Below, in pieces: positions 6,434 to 13,402 of a stretch of 20,871 nt of DNA. The stretch is taken from the NCBI GenBank assembly GCA_016303225.1, contig JAEDMC010000028.1, forward strand, positions 1-20,871. Direction: 5' to 3'. A program made the translations under genes and the position numbers. The notes beneath the pieces were generated by a model. The model saw only the letters and a list, made by a program, of their open reading frames with translations. It made no database searches and had not been told where the DNA came from. The first letter of the stretch is position 1. Each line of letters opens with the position of its first letter. Origin of the DNA: Kiritimatiellia bacterium (GTDB lineage Bacteria > Verrucomicrobiota > Kiritimatiellia > RFP12 > UBA1067).

Positions 6434-7357
6434 ATGAAAAAAATCGCAGTTTTGATGGGAGGCCGGTCAAGTGAAAGAGAGGTCTCCCTCCAGTCCGGAA
6501 GGAACGTGGCGGAGGCCCTAGCCAGCCTCGGCAAATACGAGGTCGTTCCCGTGGACGTGACGGACGACACCCTTGCAGCACTGCCGCGTGATGTTGATGC
6601 GGCCTACATCGCGCTGCACGGCGGCTGGGGCGAGAACGGCGGTGTGCAGGCCGCATTGGACGCGCTCAAGATTCCCTACACCGGTCCGGGCGTCCAGGCC
6701 TCCCAGATCGCGATGGACAAGGTGAAGACGAAGATGGTTCTGGAGATGAAAAACGTCCCAACAGCCAAGTGGAGCCTCGCCAGTCCCGACACGGAGAAGC
6801 CTCCTTTGCCCCTTCCCGTCGTCGTGAAGCCGCCGTGCGACGGTTCTTCCGTCGGCATCTCGAAGGTCTCCACGGAATCCGACTGGCCCAAAGCCCGAGA
6901 CCTGGCCTTCTCCGCAATCACCTCAAGTTCTCAAGTCCTCAAAACCTCAGCGCCTCCGACGGTCCTCGTCGAGGAATTCATTCCCGGTCGTGAGTTCACG
7001 GTGGCCGTCGTCGACGGCAAAGCGTGGCCGGTGATTGAGATCGTCGCCAAGGACGGCTGGTACGGCTACGAGGAAAAGTACACCTCGAACGAGACGCGCT
7101 ATCCGTTCCTTGAGGACGGGGAGCTCTCGTCGAAGATGCAGAAGATCGCCGTCGACGCCTACCGGGCCGTCGGCTGCCGTGGTGTGACGCGCGTCGACTT
7201 CAGGGTCTCCCCGCTCGGCCGCTGTTACGTGCTCGAACTCAACACCTCGCCCGGCTTCACCTCCCATTCGCTCGTGCCGAAGGCCGGCATCAAGACCGGG
7301 CTCACCTTCGCCGGCGTGTGCGATCGCATTCTCCAGAGCGCGGACTACGACCGATGA
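6434..7357 (+). CDS. ddl: D-alanine--D-alanine ligase
   Basis: The 307 residues match the ATP-grasp ligase that makes D-Ala-D-Ala for the peptidoglycan stem peptide in the cytoplasm. The visible signatures are GGRSSEREVS (9-18), LHGGWGENG (61-69), VVVKPPCDGSSVGISKV (about 129-145), GYEEKY in the omega-loop region, and the metal-binding end LELNTSPGFTSHSLVPKA (about 267-284). Length is normal. The start is ATG at 6434, only 7 nt after a TATAAT, with no ribosome binding site, so a leaderless mRNA is predicted. The stop overlaps the ftsQ ATG as ATGA. An octamer array adds SSSQVLKTSAPP at residues about 164-175, between helices before the conserved VLVEEFIPGREFTV. It is first in the ddl-ftsQ-ftsA-ftsZ-mutL run. 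Confidence 0.96.
   Translation: MKKIAVLMGGRSSEREVSLQSGRNVAEALASLGKYEVVPVDVTDDTLAALPRDVDAAYIALHGGWGENGGVQAALDALKIPYTGPGVQASQIAMDKVKTKMVLEMKNVPTAKWSLASPDTEKPPLPLPVVVKPPCDGSSVGISKVSTESDWPKARDLAFSAITSSSQVLKTSAPPTVLVEEFIPGREFTVAVVDGKAWPVIEIVAKDGWYGYEEKYTSNETRYPFLEDGELSSKMQKIAVDAYRAVGCRGVTRVDFRVSPLGRCYVLELNTSPGFTSHSLVPKAGIKTGLTFAGVCDRILQSADYDR
6921..6952. repeat. CCTCAAGT octamer array in ddl
   Basis: Four 8-nt units in the coding strand: CCTCAAGT, TCTCAAGT, CCTCAAAA, CCTCAGCG. They encode the SSSQVLKTSA loop of Ddl, outside all catalytic motifs. Confidence 0.7.
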
Positions 7358-8166
7358 AAACGAACAAGATCGAACGCAAGGGAAAAATGCCGATGGTGGT
7401 GACGGCGATCGTGGCCCTCGCCCTGTTGGGCGTCGGCGCCGTCGTCTGCTATGACAAGCTTAAGGCCCTCTACCTCGAGCAATGCGTCATCACCAATCTG
7501 GCCGAGCAGGTGTCCATCACCTCCGGCAAGATGGTCAAGGCGGACGTCATTGCCGAGAATCTGGGGCTCCGCAAGGGCGCCAATCTGGCGATGATCGACT
7601 TTTCGGAGAAACGCAGGGAGTTGCTGGCAAAGGTCCCGAATCTGAAGTCAATCCGCATTTCACGACAGCTTCCCGACAAGGTCACCGTCACTGCCGAGGA
7701 ACGGTCGCCCGTCGCACGTCTCGGGCTCTGCAGGGCTCAAGACCCATCCGGACGCGTCGTCGACACGGAAGGCATGGTGTTCGTCTGGCAGCGGGGCACT
7801 CAGACTCTACCGCTCATCCGCGAGAGCCAGGCGCCCGGAACGTCCAGGGGCTGTTTCATCCGGGGGCGGACGATGGCCGCGCTTCGCCTCGTCGAAGTCT
7901 GCCGTGAGGCCGAGTTCCTTGAGCTTGGCCTGCTGGAAGTCGACACATCCAAGCACGATTTCCTCTTCGCCACGCTCGGCAACTACTCGAAACTCAAGAT
8001 CCTCTGGAACGGGATGGACGATCCGACGCCTGAATCCGCCGCCGACCTCAGGAAGCGCCTGACACAACTTCGCGACGCGATCCGCGCGAAGGTCGTGCCG
8101 AATGCCGTCATCTGGAACGCGACGATTCCCGACCGCATCTTCCTCGACACCCAGGAAAAATTCTGA
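7354..8166 (+). CDS. ftsQ: Cell division protein FtsQ (POTRA domain)
   Basis: The 270-residue protein has a short basic cytoplasmic N-terminus (MKTNKIERKGKM), one membrane helix at about 13-34 (MPMVVTAIVALALLGVGAVV), then a periplasmic POTRA-like segment: ITSGKMVKADVIAENLGLRK, then IDFSEKRRELLAKVPNLKSI and RQLPDKVTVTAEERSPVARL. This is the topology and order of FtsQ/DivIB, which links the FtsB-FtsL pair to the divisome. The C-terminal beta domain is divergent. I chose ATG at 7354 because it overlaps the ddl stop (ATGA) and puts the membrane helix at the usual depth. A GTG 36 nt earlier is in frame but would sit deep inside ddl. Identification rests on POTRA features plus position between ddl and ftsA. 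Confidence 0.88.
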   Translation: MKTNKIERKGKMPMVVTAIVALALLGVGAVVCYDKLKALYLEQCVITNLAEQVSITSGKMVKADVIAENLGLRKGANLAMIDFSEKRRELLAKVPNLKSIRISRQLPDKVTVTAEERSPVARLGLCRAQDPSGRVVDTEGMVFVWQRGTQTLPLIRESQAPGTSRGCFIRGRTMAALRLVEVCREAEFLELGLLEVDTSKHDFLFATLGNYSKLKILWNGMDDPTPESAADLRKRLTQLRDAIRAKVVPNAVIWNATIPDRIFLDTQEKF

Positions 8167-8170
8167 CACT

Positions 8171-9376
8171 ATGAGCGACCTTTACGCAGCCCTTGAAATT
8201 GGCACGACGCGGACCGTCCTCGCCGTCGGCGAGACGGACGGCAACGGACGACTGAAAATAACCAGCCATGCCGAGATTCCCTCGACCGGCGTCCGCAAGA
8301 GCCAGATTCTCGACATCACCCAGGCGACACAATCCATTCGATCCGTTCTCCAGAAGACCGAAAAGCTTCAGGACGAGAACGGTTCGAAAGTGACCATTGG
8401 CAATGTCTTCCTGGCCGTATCCGGCCAACACATCAAGTCGGATTCATTCTTCGGTTCCGTCCAAGTGGAGAAATCTCGCGTCGGCAACGAGGACATGAAC
8501 GCCGTCCTGAACTCCGCGCGCACGATGACCTTGCCCAAAGACCGCGAACTTCTGGATATCGTCGACCAGGACTATGTCCTTGACAATCGCGGCGGCATTT
8601 CCGCTCCCTTGGGCATGGCCGGCAGCGTGCTGAAGCTCAACACGCTCCAGATCCACGCCGACCGCAACCGCATCATGGATGCGCGCACGGCGGCCGAAGC
8701 CGCCCATCTGGAGATTCGCGAACCCCTCTTCGCCATCACCTGCGCCGCCGACGCCGTGCTGCAAGACCACGAGAAGAAGAACGGTACGCTGGTCATCGAC
8801 CTCGGTGGCGGTTCGACCGGCTATGCCTTCTATTGCGACGGCTATGTGGTCGCCACCGGCGTCATCGGCGTCGGCGGCGACCACATCACCAACGACATCG
8901 CCCACGCGTTCCAGACGACCAATGCGCAGGCCGAAGGGCTGAAGATCAATTCGGCCTGCGCCATCATCAGATCGGCAGATGGCGAGCCGGCCCGAGTCCG
9001 TGTCGAACAAGGCGAAAACACGCTGATGGACAACCGGACGATTTCCCGTCGCGCGCTCGACACCGTCGTCAACGCCCGGCTGATGGAGCTCTTCACGGTC
9101 ATCCGCGAGACCCTGGAAGACCAGGACATCCTCCACCGACTCCACTCTGGCATCGTCCTCACAGGCGGCGGAGCTCGCCTGCGCGAAATCGACACACTGG
9201 CCGAACAGATTCTCGGAGCCTCCGTCCGGATCGGACGTCCCCTTCACATTGACGGACTGGAAAACGAGGATTTCCCCGCCGCATATGCGACCATCGCCGG
9301 GGCTTTGCTCTACGCCTGCCGCAATTACGAAGAGAAGTCCACGTTCGGCGGCCTTTTCGAGAGGTTATTCAAATGA
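8171..9376 (+). CDS. ftsA: Cell division protein FtsA
   Basis: 401 residues of the actin/Hsp70 ATPase fold. Phosphate loop 1 is LEIGTTRTVLAVGE (8-21), the 1C subdomain spans about 80-170 (FLAVSGQHIKSDSFFGSVQV), phosphate loop 2 is VIDLGGGSTGYAF (208-220), and the adenosine motif is IVLTGGGARLREID (328-341). The last residues, FGGLFERLFK, form the short amphipathic membrane-targeting helix. FtsA polymerises at the membrane and anchors FtsZ. The start is ATG at 8171, 4 nt after the ftsQ stop, with AGGAAAAA upstream. A longer in-frame start at 8102 would overlap ftsQ and add no family residues. The stop overlaps the ftsZ ATG as ATGA. Length and motifs look normal, in contrast with the divergent FtsZ that follows. 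Confidence 0.95.
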   Translation: MSDLYAALEIGTTRTVLAVGETDGNGRLKITSHAEIPSTGVRKSQILDITQATQSIRSVLQKTEKLQDENGSKVTIGNVFLAVSGQHIKSDSFFGSVQVEKSRVGNEDMNAVLNSARTMTLPKDRELLDIVDQDYVLDNRGGISAPLGMAGSVLKLNTLQIHADRNRIMDARTAAEAAHLEIREPLFAITCAADAVLQDHEKKNGTLVIDLGGGSTGYAFYCDGYVVATGVIGVGGDHITNDIAHAFQTTNAQAEGLKINSACAIIRSADGEPARVRVEQGENTLMDNRTISRRALDTVVNARLMELFTVIRETLEDQDILHRLHSGIVLTGGGARLREIDTLAEQILGASVRIGRPLHIDGLENEDFPAAYATIAGALLYACRNYEEKSTFGGLFERLFK

Positions 9377-10470
9377 ACAGCGACTCACCTATGCTTCTCA
9401 TCGGAATCGGCACGGCCGGTTCCAACATCGCCCGCGGCGTCAGCCGCGCCTTTGGCGACGGCCTGCGCTACGTTCTCGCCGACACCGACGCCGTCTCCGG
9501 CCAAGGCGGCGGTCCCTTCTCCCTGCTCGGCGGCGATCGTCTTTCCGGACGCGGTGCGGGCGGCGACGTCGTCGCCGGGCGCCTGGCCGTCGAGGATTCC
9601 GTCCGAGGGCTCGACGAACACCTGCAAGGCGTACGTCTTGCCGTCATCGTCACGGCATTAGGCGGCGGCACGGGCGGCGGCGGCACGCTGGAAACCGCCA
9701 AGTACCTCGGCAACCACGGCATCCCGACCGTTGTCTTCGCAACGACGCCATTCGCCTTCGAAGGCGAAGACCGCCAGCGCAACGCACGCGGCGTCATGGC
9801 CATGATCGAAGAGGCGGCGAATGCCACGTTCTTCCTGCCCCTCGACAAACTGATCGGCGAGGTCACTAACATGAACGAGGCCCTGCGGCAGGCCGTCGAC
9901 ACCGTCGCCACCGGCGTGACGTTCTTCTGGCGACTGGTCGAGAAGCCGGGCTACATCCGCCTCGACACCGAGCGCCTCAGGCATCTTCTCGCCGGCGCCG
10001 GTCGCGGACGGTTCGCCACAACGACAGTCCAGGGCCCTGCGCGCGCGAAGGAGGCCGTCGACCAGTTGATCCGTTCCGAACTGCTGGCGACCTCCTCCGG
10101 CCCCGTGCAGTCGACGCTATGCGGCATTCTGGGCGGCGACGACCTGCTGCTGAACGAAGTCGGCACGATTGCCGACGGCATCCGCAGCGCATTCGGGGGG
10201 CTCTCCTTCGAGTTGGCTACGGTCAACGACGAGCAGACGTTTTCCGGACGGCTGACGGTCGTCGTAATGCTGTTCGAGTCCGGTTCCAAGTCCGGCAACT
10301 CCGATACGCCCGTCAGCGTCATGAGTACGCGCCGCCGCAAGAACAAGGGCGCCCTCGCGGCAGGTCCCAACGGCCGCGGCCGATTCAAGAACGCCGAGCC
10401 TACGATCTGGAACGGCGAAGACCTGGACGTCCCGACATTCATCCGAAGGAACATCAGCCTTGATCTCTAA
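9373..10470 (+). CDS. ftsZ: Divergent FtsZ with altered GTPase motifs
   Basis: 365 residues of the tubulin/FtsZ fold directly after ftsA, with GAGAGG 8 nt before the ATG. The nucleotide-site elements are recognisable: IGIGTAGSNIARG (10-22, normally GxGGGGxN), ADTDA (36-40), GAGGDVVAGR (61-70), LGGGTGGGGT (96-105, normally GGGTGTGAAP) and TPFAFEG (125-131). The catalytic T7 loop, normally NxDFAD, reads IRLDTERLR at 195-203. The Asn is Arg196, the first Asp is kept (D198), and the position of the essential second Asp (E. coli D212) is Arg201. The polymer partner's GTPase should therefore be weak or lost. The tail EDLDVPTFIRR (349-359) is a good match to the conserved C-terminal peptide that binds FtsA. 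The ORF is intact and its codon use matches its neighbours, so it is not a decaying pseudogene. Confidence 0.88.
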   Translation: MNSDSPMLLIGIGTAGSNIARGVSRAFGDGLRYVLADTDAVSGQGGGPFSLLGGDRLSGRGAGGDVVAGRLAVEDSVRGLDEHLQGVRLAVIVTALGGGTGGGGTLETAKYLGNHGIPTVVFATTPFAFEGEDRQRNARGVMAMIEEAANATFFLPLDKLIGEVTNMNEALRQAVDTVATGVTFFWRLVEKPGYIRLDTERLRHLLAGAGRGRFATTTVQGPARAKEAVDQLIRSELLATSSGPVQSTLCGILGGDDLLLNEVGTIADGIRSAFGGLSFELATVNDEQTFSGRLTVVVMLFESGSKSGNSDTPVSVMSTRRRKNKGALAAGPNGRGRFKNAEPTIWNGEDLDVPTFIRRNISLDL

Positions 10471-12331
10471 CCGCGACGGACACGTGCGGGTTCTCCCGCT
10501 TCATGTGGCGAACAAAATCGCCGCAGGGGAGGTCGTCGAACGTCCCGCCTCCGTCGTCAAGGAGCTCGTCGAGAACGCTCTGGACGCGGGCGCTCGCAAG
10601 ATTTCCGTATCCGTCACCCAGGGCGGACGCAAACTTATCGCCGTTCAGGACGACGGCTGCGGCATGACGAAGGACGACGCCGTCCTTTCACTCGAGCGCC
10701 AAGCGACATCCAAGATCCGCGACGTCACCGACATCGAAGAGATCGACACGCTCGGTTTCCGTGGCGAGGCCATTCCGTCGATCGCCTCAGTCTCACGCTT
10801 CACGCTGACGACACGCCGCGCCGATGACGACGAAGGCACGCTCATCCAGGTCAACGCCGGCATCCTCGCCGAAGTGCGCGCCGCCGGATGCCCTCCGGGC
10901 ACCCTGGTCGAGGTGCGAGACCTCTTCTGCAACGTTCCCGCGCGGCGAAAGTTCCTGCGCGCCTACGCAACGGAAGAGAGTCATGTCCGCGAAGTCTTCA
11001 CCGTCCATGCCCTAGCCCATCCGTCCGTCGGCTTCTCGCTGTCCGTCGACGGGCGCGAACTCTACCGCCTCGCGCCCGCAGACAACCTCGCCGACCGCAT
11101 CCGCGAACTCTTCGGCGACGAGTTCCTTGCCAATACGCTCACTCTCGGCGGCAATCAAACAGTCGGACATTCGAACATTCACGTTTCCGGCCTCATCGAA
11201 ATGCCGAATCTCTCGACACCGACGCGCCGCGACCAATACGTCTTCGTCAACGGACGGCCCGCGACCTCGGCCTCGATCGCCTATGCGCTTCGCGAAGCGT
11301 ATCAGCGCCGCGCGGGCGACGCACGACCGGCTGCGGTCATCTTCATCGAGCTTCCGCCGAACCAAGTCGACGTCAACGTCCATCCGACCAAGCGCGAGGT
11401 CCGTTTCCGCGACAACGTGGCGGTCAAGAGCGCCATTATGGAAGCCATCGGCGAGGCTTTGAACAATCGCCCCGCGACAGCGACCTTGCCGATCGGCGAT
11501 TGCTCGTCGGAGCATTCGAGCATCGCGACATCCGAGCATCCAAGTCCTGCGGCAAGCGCCTCACCTAAAGCAGGACAAGAGCTTTCCGCTAACGATCAGA
11601 AGCTCCGACACCTTGATGCTCCAATGAACAGCCGGATCCCTGCGCAAGTTCCGCTGAAACGCGATTGTCCGGCCGCATCTCCCGTTCCGCAGCCAGTTCC
11701 CGTCGAGACCGAGTTCGTTCTGTCCGATGACGGCAAACGCTCAAAGCCCTGGCAGTGGTTCAAGTTTCTCGCCCAGTCCGCGTCCGGCTACCTCCTCGTC
11801 GAAACCGACTCCGGTATCGTGACGATCAACCCCCATGCCGCCCGCGAACGCATCGCCTACGAAAAGCTCCTCCAAACGTCAAACGCCAAACCTCAAACGT
11901 CAAACGTCCAACCCCTCCTCATCCCCGAAACCGTCCACCTCTCCCCCGTGGATGCCGCACGCATCAAGGCGTCTCTTCCGACGATTGTGGCGATGGGCTT
12001 CCAACTGGAGGAGTTCGGACGCGACACGTTCAAGATCGACGCCGTCCCGCAGTTGATTGGCTCGCTATCCCCTACTGCGATTCTCTCAACCATTGCCGGC
12101 GATCTTTCCGAAAGCGGCGCCAAGCGAGGCGATCGCTGGCGTGAGGAACTGATTGCGAAGTCCATCGCCAAGTCCTTTGCGGGCGCATCCCTCGCGCTCA
12201 CGGAAGACGGCGCGGTCAAGCTCGTCGAGGAGCTCTGCCTCTGCCGCATGCCCTATGTCTGCCCTCGCGGCAAGCCCGTGATGATCTTCACCTCTACCCG
12301 CGAACTCGACCGGAAGTTTGCGAGAGGCTAG
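10460..12331 (+). CDS. mutL: DNA mismatch repair protein MutL
   Basis: 623 residues. The N-terminal GHKL ATPase is complete: KELVENALDAGA (E35, N39), DDGCGM (64-69), TLGFRGEAIPSIASVS (97-112), NVPARRKFL, NVHPTKREVRFRD. A low-complexity linker spans about 340-430. The C-terminal domain carries NPHAARERI (457-465), where endonuclease MutLs have DQHAxxERI, and YVCPRGKP (599-606), where they have CPHGRP, so metal-binding positions are replaced. MutL couples mismatch recognition to strand removal. The start is TTG at 10460, with GAAGGA 9 nt upstream and an 11-nt overlap with ftsZ. GTG at 10484 is the alternative and gives an N-terminus closer to the family. Three tandem arrays lie inside: residues about 231-242, 349-362 and 472-485. 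It is last in the ddl-fts run and ends 9 bp from the convergent hemW. Confidence 0.95.
   Translation: MISNRDGHVRVLPLHVANKIAAGEVVERPASVVKELVENALDAGARKISVSVTQGGRKLIAVQDDGCGMTKDDAVLSLERQATSKIRDVTDIEEIDTLGFRGEAIPSIASVSRFTLTTRRADDDEGTLIQVNAGILAEVRAAGCPPGTLVEVRDLFCNVPARRKFLRAYATEESHVREVFTVHALAHPSVGFSLSVDGRELYRLAPADNLADRIRELFGDEFLANTLTLGGNQTVGHSNIHVSGLIEMPNLSTPTRRDQYVFVNGRPATSASIAYALREAYQRRAGDARPAAVIFIELPPNQVDVNVHPTKREVRFRDNVAVKSAIMEAIGEALNNRPATATLPIGDCSSEHSSIATSEHPSPAASASPKAGQELSANDQKLRHLDAPMNSRIPAQVPLKRDCPAASPVPQPVPVETEFVLSDDGKRSKPWQWFKFLAQSASGYLLVETDSGIVTINPHAARERIAYEKLLQTSNAKPQTSNVQPLLIPETVHLSPVDAARIKASLPTIVAMGFQLEEFGRDTFKIDAVPQLIGSLSPTAILSTIAGDLSESGAKRGDRWREELIAKSIAKSFAGASLALTEDGAVKLVEELCLCRMPYVCPRGKPVMIFTSTRELDRKFARG
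11152..11183. repeat. CAnTCGAA-family octamer array in mutL (first)
   Basis: Plus-strand units are CAATCAAA, CAGTCGGA, CATTCGAA and CATTCACG, encoding QTVGHSNIHV. The first 14 nt, CAATCAAACAGTCG, are identical to the murC array at 5487-5518. Confidence 0.75.
11505..11544. repeat. CATCCGAG octamer array in mutL linker (second)
   Basis: Plus-strand units are CGTCGGAG, CATTCGAG, CATCGCGA, CATCCGAG and CATCCAAG. They encode SSEHSSIATSEHPS at the start of the linker between the ATPase and C-terminal domains. The unit is a variant of CAnTCGAA. Confidence 0.75.
11873..11914. repeat. CAAACGT heptamer array in mutL (third)
   Basis: Five 7-nt units, CAAACGT, CAAACGC, CAAACCT, CAAACGT and CAAACGT, are followed by the decayed unit CCAACCC. 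They encode the repeating peptide QTSNAKPQTSNVQP immediately after the NPHAARERIAYEKLL motif. Gain or loss of one unit would shift the frame. Confidence 0.85.
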
Positions 12332-12340
12332 CGGCCTCGT

Positions 12341-13402
12341 TCAGACCAGATCCGCCAGGATGGAGTCGCAAACCTCCATCCCGCGCTCCGTCAGTCGGTA
12401 GACCGTCCCTGATTTCGTCAACAGGCCCGTTTTGACATTGAGGTCAAGCGAGGAAACTATGGACGGATAGGATGACAGGGACGAAAAGGACGAGACATCC
12501 AGCCCCTCCCGCGTGCGCAGGCGAAAGATCGTCCGCTCCTTCAAGTTCTCTTCCGGCGAGACCGTCGTCTCGGAAATTCGAGACCTGAGATTGGAAGTCC
12601 TTCTAAGTCCAATGCGTCCGCAAGCGCCTTCGCCAAGTCCGAGGTAATCCTCACCACGCCAAACTGCAAAATTATGGCGACACTCGTATCCCGGCTCGGC
12701 GTAGTTGGAAATCTCGTACCGTTCAAGCCCCATCTCCCGTAGACATATTGCAATATGTCGCAGTCGATCCAGAACGATGTCGTCATCTGGCACGTTTTTG
12801 AGCCCCCGCTCGTTCTGCAGGGAATAAACCGAACAATGCCTCAGCCCCCAAGATCCAAGCCGTTGCAAATTCCATCGTTCACCTACACCTGCACCTACAC
12901 CCACACCTACAACCTTCACCTCATCCCCCGGATACCCGACAATCAGATCAATCCCCGCATTGTCGAAAAAGCGCTTCACCCGCGCAAACGCACGCGCCGC
13001 CTCGTCAATGGTGTAGCCGCGCCCCATGTCCGCAAGCGTCGCGTCGTCAAGCGACTGCACGCCCATCGAAATGCGGTTGACGCCAAGGTCCTTCAGTTCC
13101 TGCAGCTTCCGCTCGGTGACGTCAAGCGGATGCAATTCGACGGTAAACTCCAGACCTTCACCGCAGAGCGGACGCAAAACCGGAGCCAACACGCTCAAAT
13201 CACATAGCGCCGGCGAGCCGCCGCCGAAATAGACCGTCTTCAGACTGGCGCAAGATGTCGGACACTTCGCGCCGATTTCAGCGGCCAGCCGACGGACATA
13301 GGCATCGCGGTCGGATTGCGAAACGCCTGCACGCGAATACAAAGCGCAGTAGCTGCACTTCGTCCGGCAAAACGGGAAATGGACGTAAAGATTGTCAGGC
13401 AA
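12341..13402 (-). CDS. hemW: HemW-like radical SAM protein (heme chaperone, HemN-related)
   Basis: 353 residues, close to the HemW length. The N-terminus MPDNLYVHFPFCRTKCSYC carries the radical SAM cluster motif CxxxCxxC (C12, C16, C19), followed by VYFGGGSPA (57-65), NRISMGVQSLDD (109-120) and the HemW hallmark YEISNYAEPGYECRHN, then GEDYLGLGEGA. It lacks the longer N-terminal part of true coproporphyrinogen dehydrogenase HemN, so a heme-binding chaperone role is preferred. The start is TTG at 13402, overlapping the metK stop by 8 nt, which implies coupling. No later Met preserves the cysteine motif. Three low-complexity inserts are seen: VVGVGVGAGVG (about 164-174), a TSNLRSRISETT region (about 269-280), and SSFSSLSSYPSIVSS (about 304-318). 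All are in positions where I expect loops. It converges on mutL. Confidence 0.9.
   Translation of the reverse strand: MPDNLYVHFPFCRTKCSYCALYSRAGVSQSDRDAYVRRLAAEIGAKCPTSCASLKTVYFGGGSPALCDLSVLAPVLRPLCGEGLEFTVELHPLDVTERKLQELKDLGVNRISMGVQSLDDATLADMGRGYTIDEAARAFARVKRFFDNAGIDLIVGYPGDEVKVVGVGVGAGVGERWNLQRLGSWGLRHCSVYSLQNERGLKNVPDDDIVLDRLRHIAICLREMGLERYEISNYAEPGYECRHNFAVWRGEDYLGLGEGACGRIGLRRTSNLRSRISETTVSPEENLKERTIFRLRTREGLDVSSFSSLSSYPSIVSSLDLNVKTGLLTKSGTVYRLTERGMEVCDSILADLV
12457..12492. repeat. CGTCCnTnT nonamer array in hemW
   Basis: Coding-strand 9-nt units are CGTCCTTTT, CGTCCCTGT, CATCCTATC and CGTCCATAG. They encode the Ser-rich SSFSSLSSYPSIVSS segment near the C-terminal winged region of HemW. 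The total of 36 nt keeps the frame. Confidence 0.7.
12880..12915. repeat. CACCTA hexamer array in hemW
   Basis: Plus-strand units are CACCTA, CACCTG, CACCTA, CACCCA, CACCTA and CAACCT (6 nt each). The coding strand gives VVGVGVGAGVG in place of a short loop after the barrel strand IDLIVGYPGDE. Because the unit is 6 nt, copy-number change would alter length but not frame. Confidence 0.85.

Noticed and set aside
7318..7353. Upstream GTG start for ftsQ
   Set aside because: It would overlap ddl by 40 nt and push the membrane helix inward. The ATGA overlap at 7354 is the better start.
9373..10470. FtsZ as a decaying pseudogene or a plasmid TubZ
   Set aside because: The frame is intact, overlaps ftsA by ATGA, has a good ribosome binding site and keeps the FtsA-binding C-terminal peptide, so it is the division gene.
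5487..11544. CRISPR array or Rickettsia-type palindromic element
   Set aside because: Units are only 6-9 nt without spacers, so not CRISPR. The arrays are tandem rather than a 100-150 bp palindrome, so not a classic RPE.
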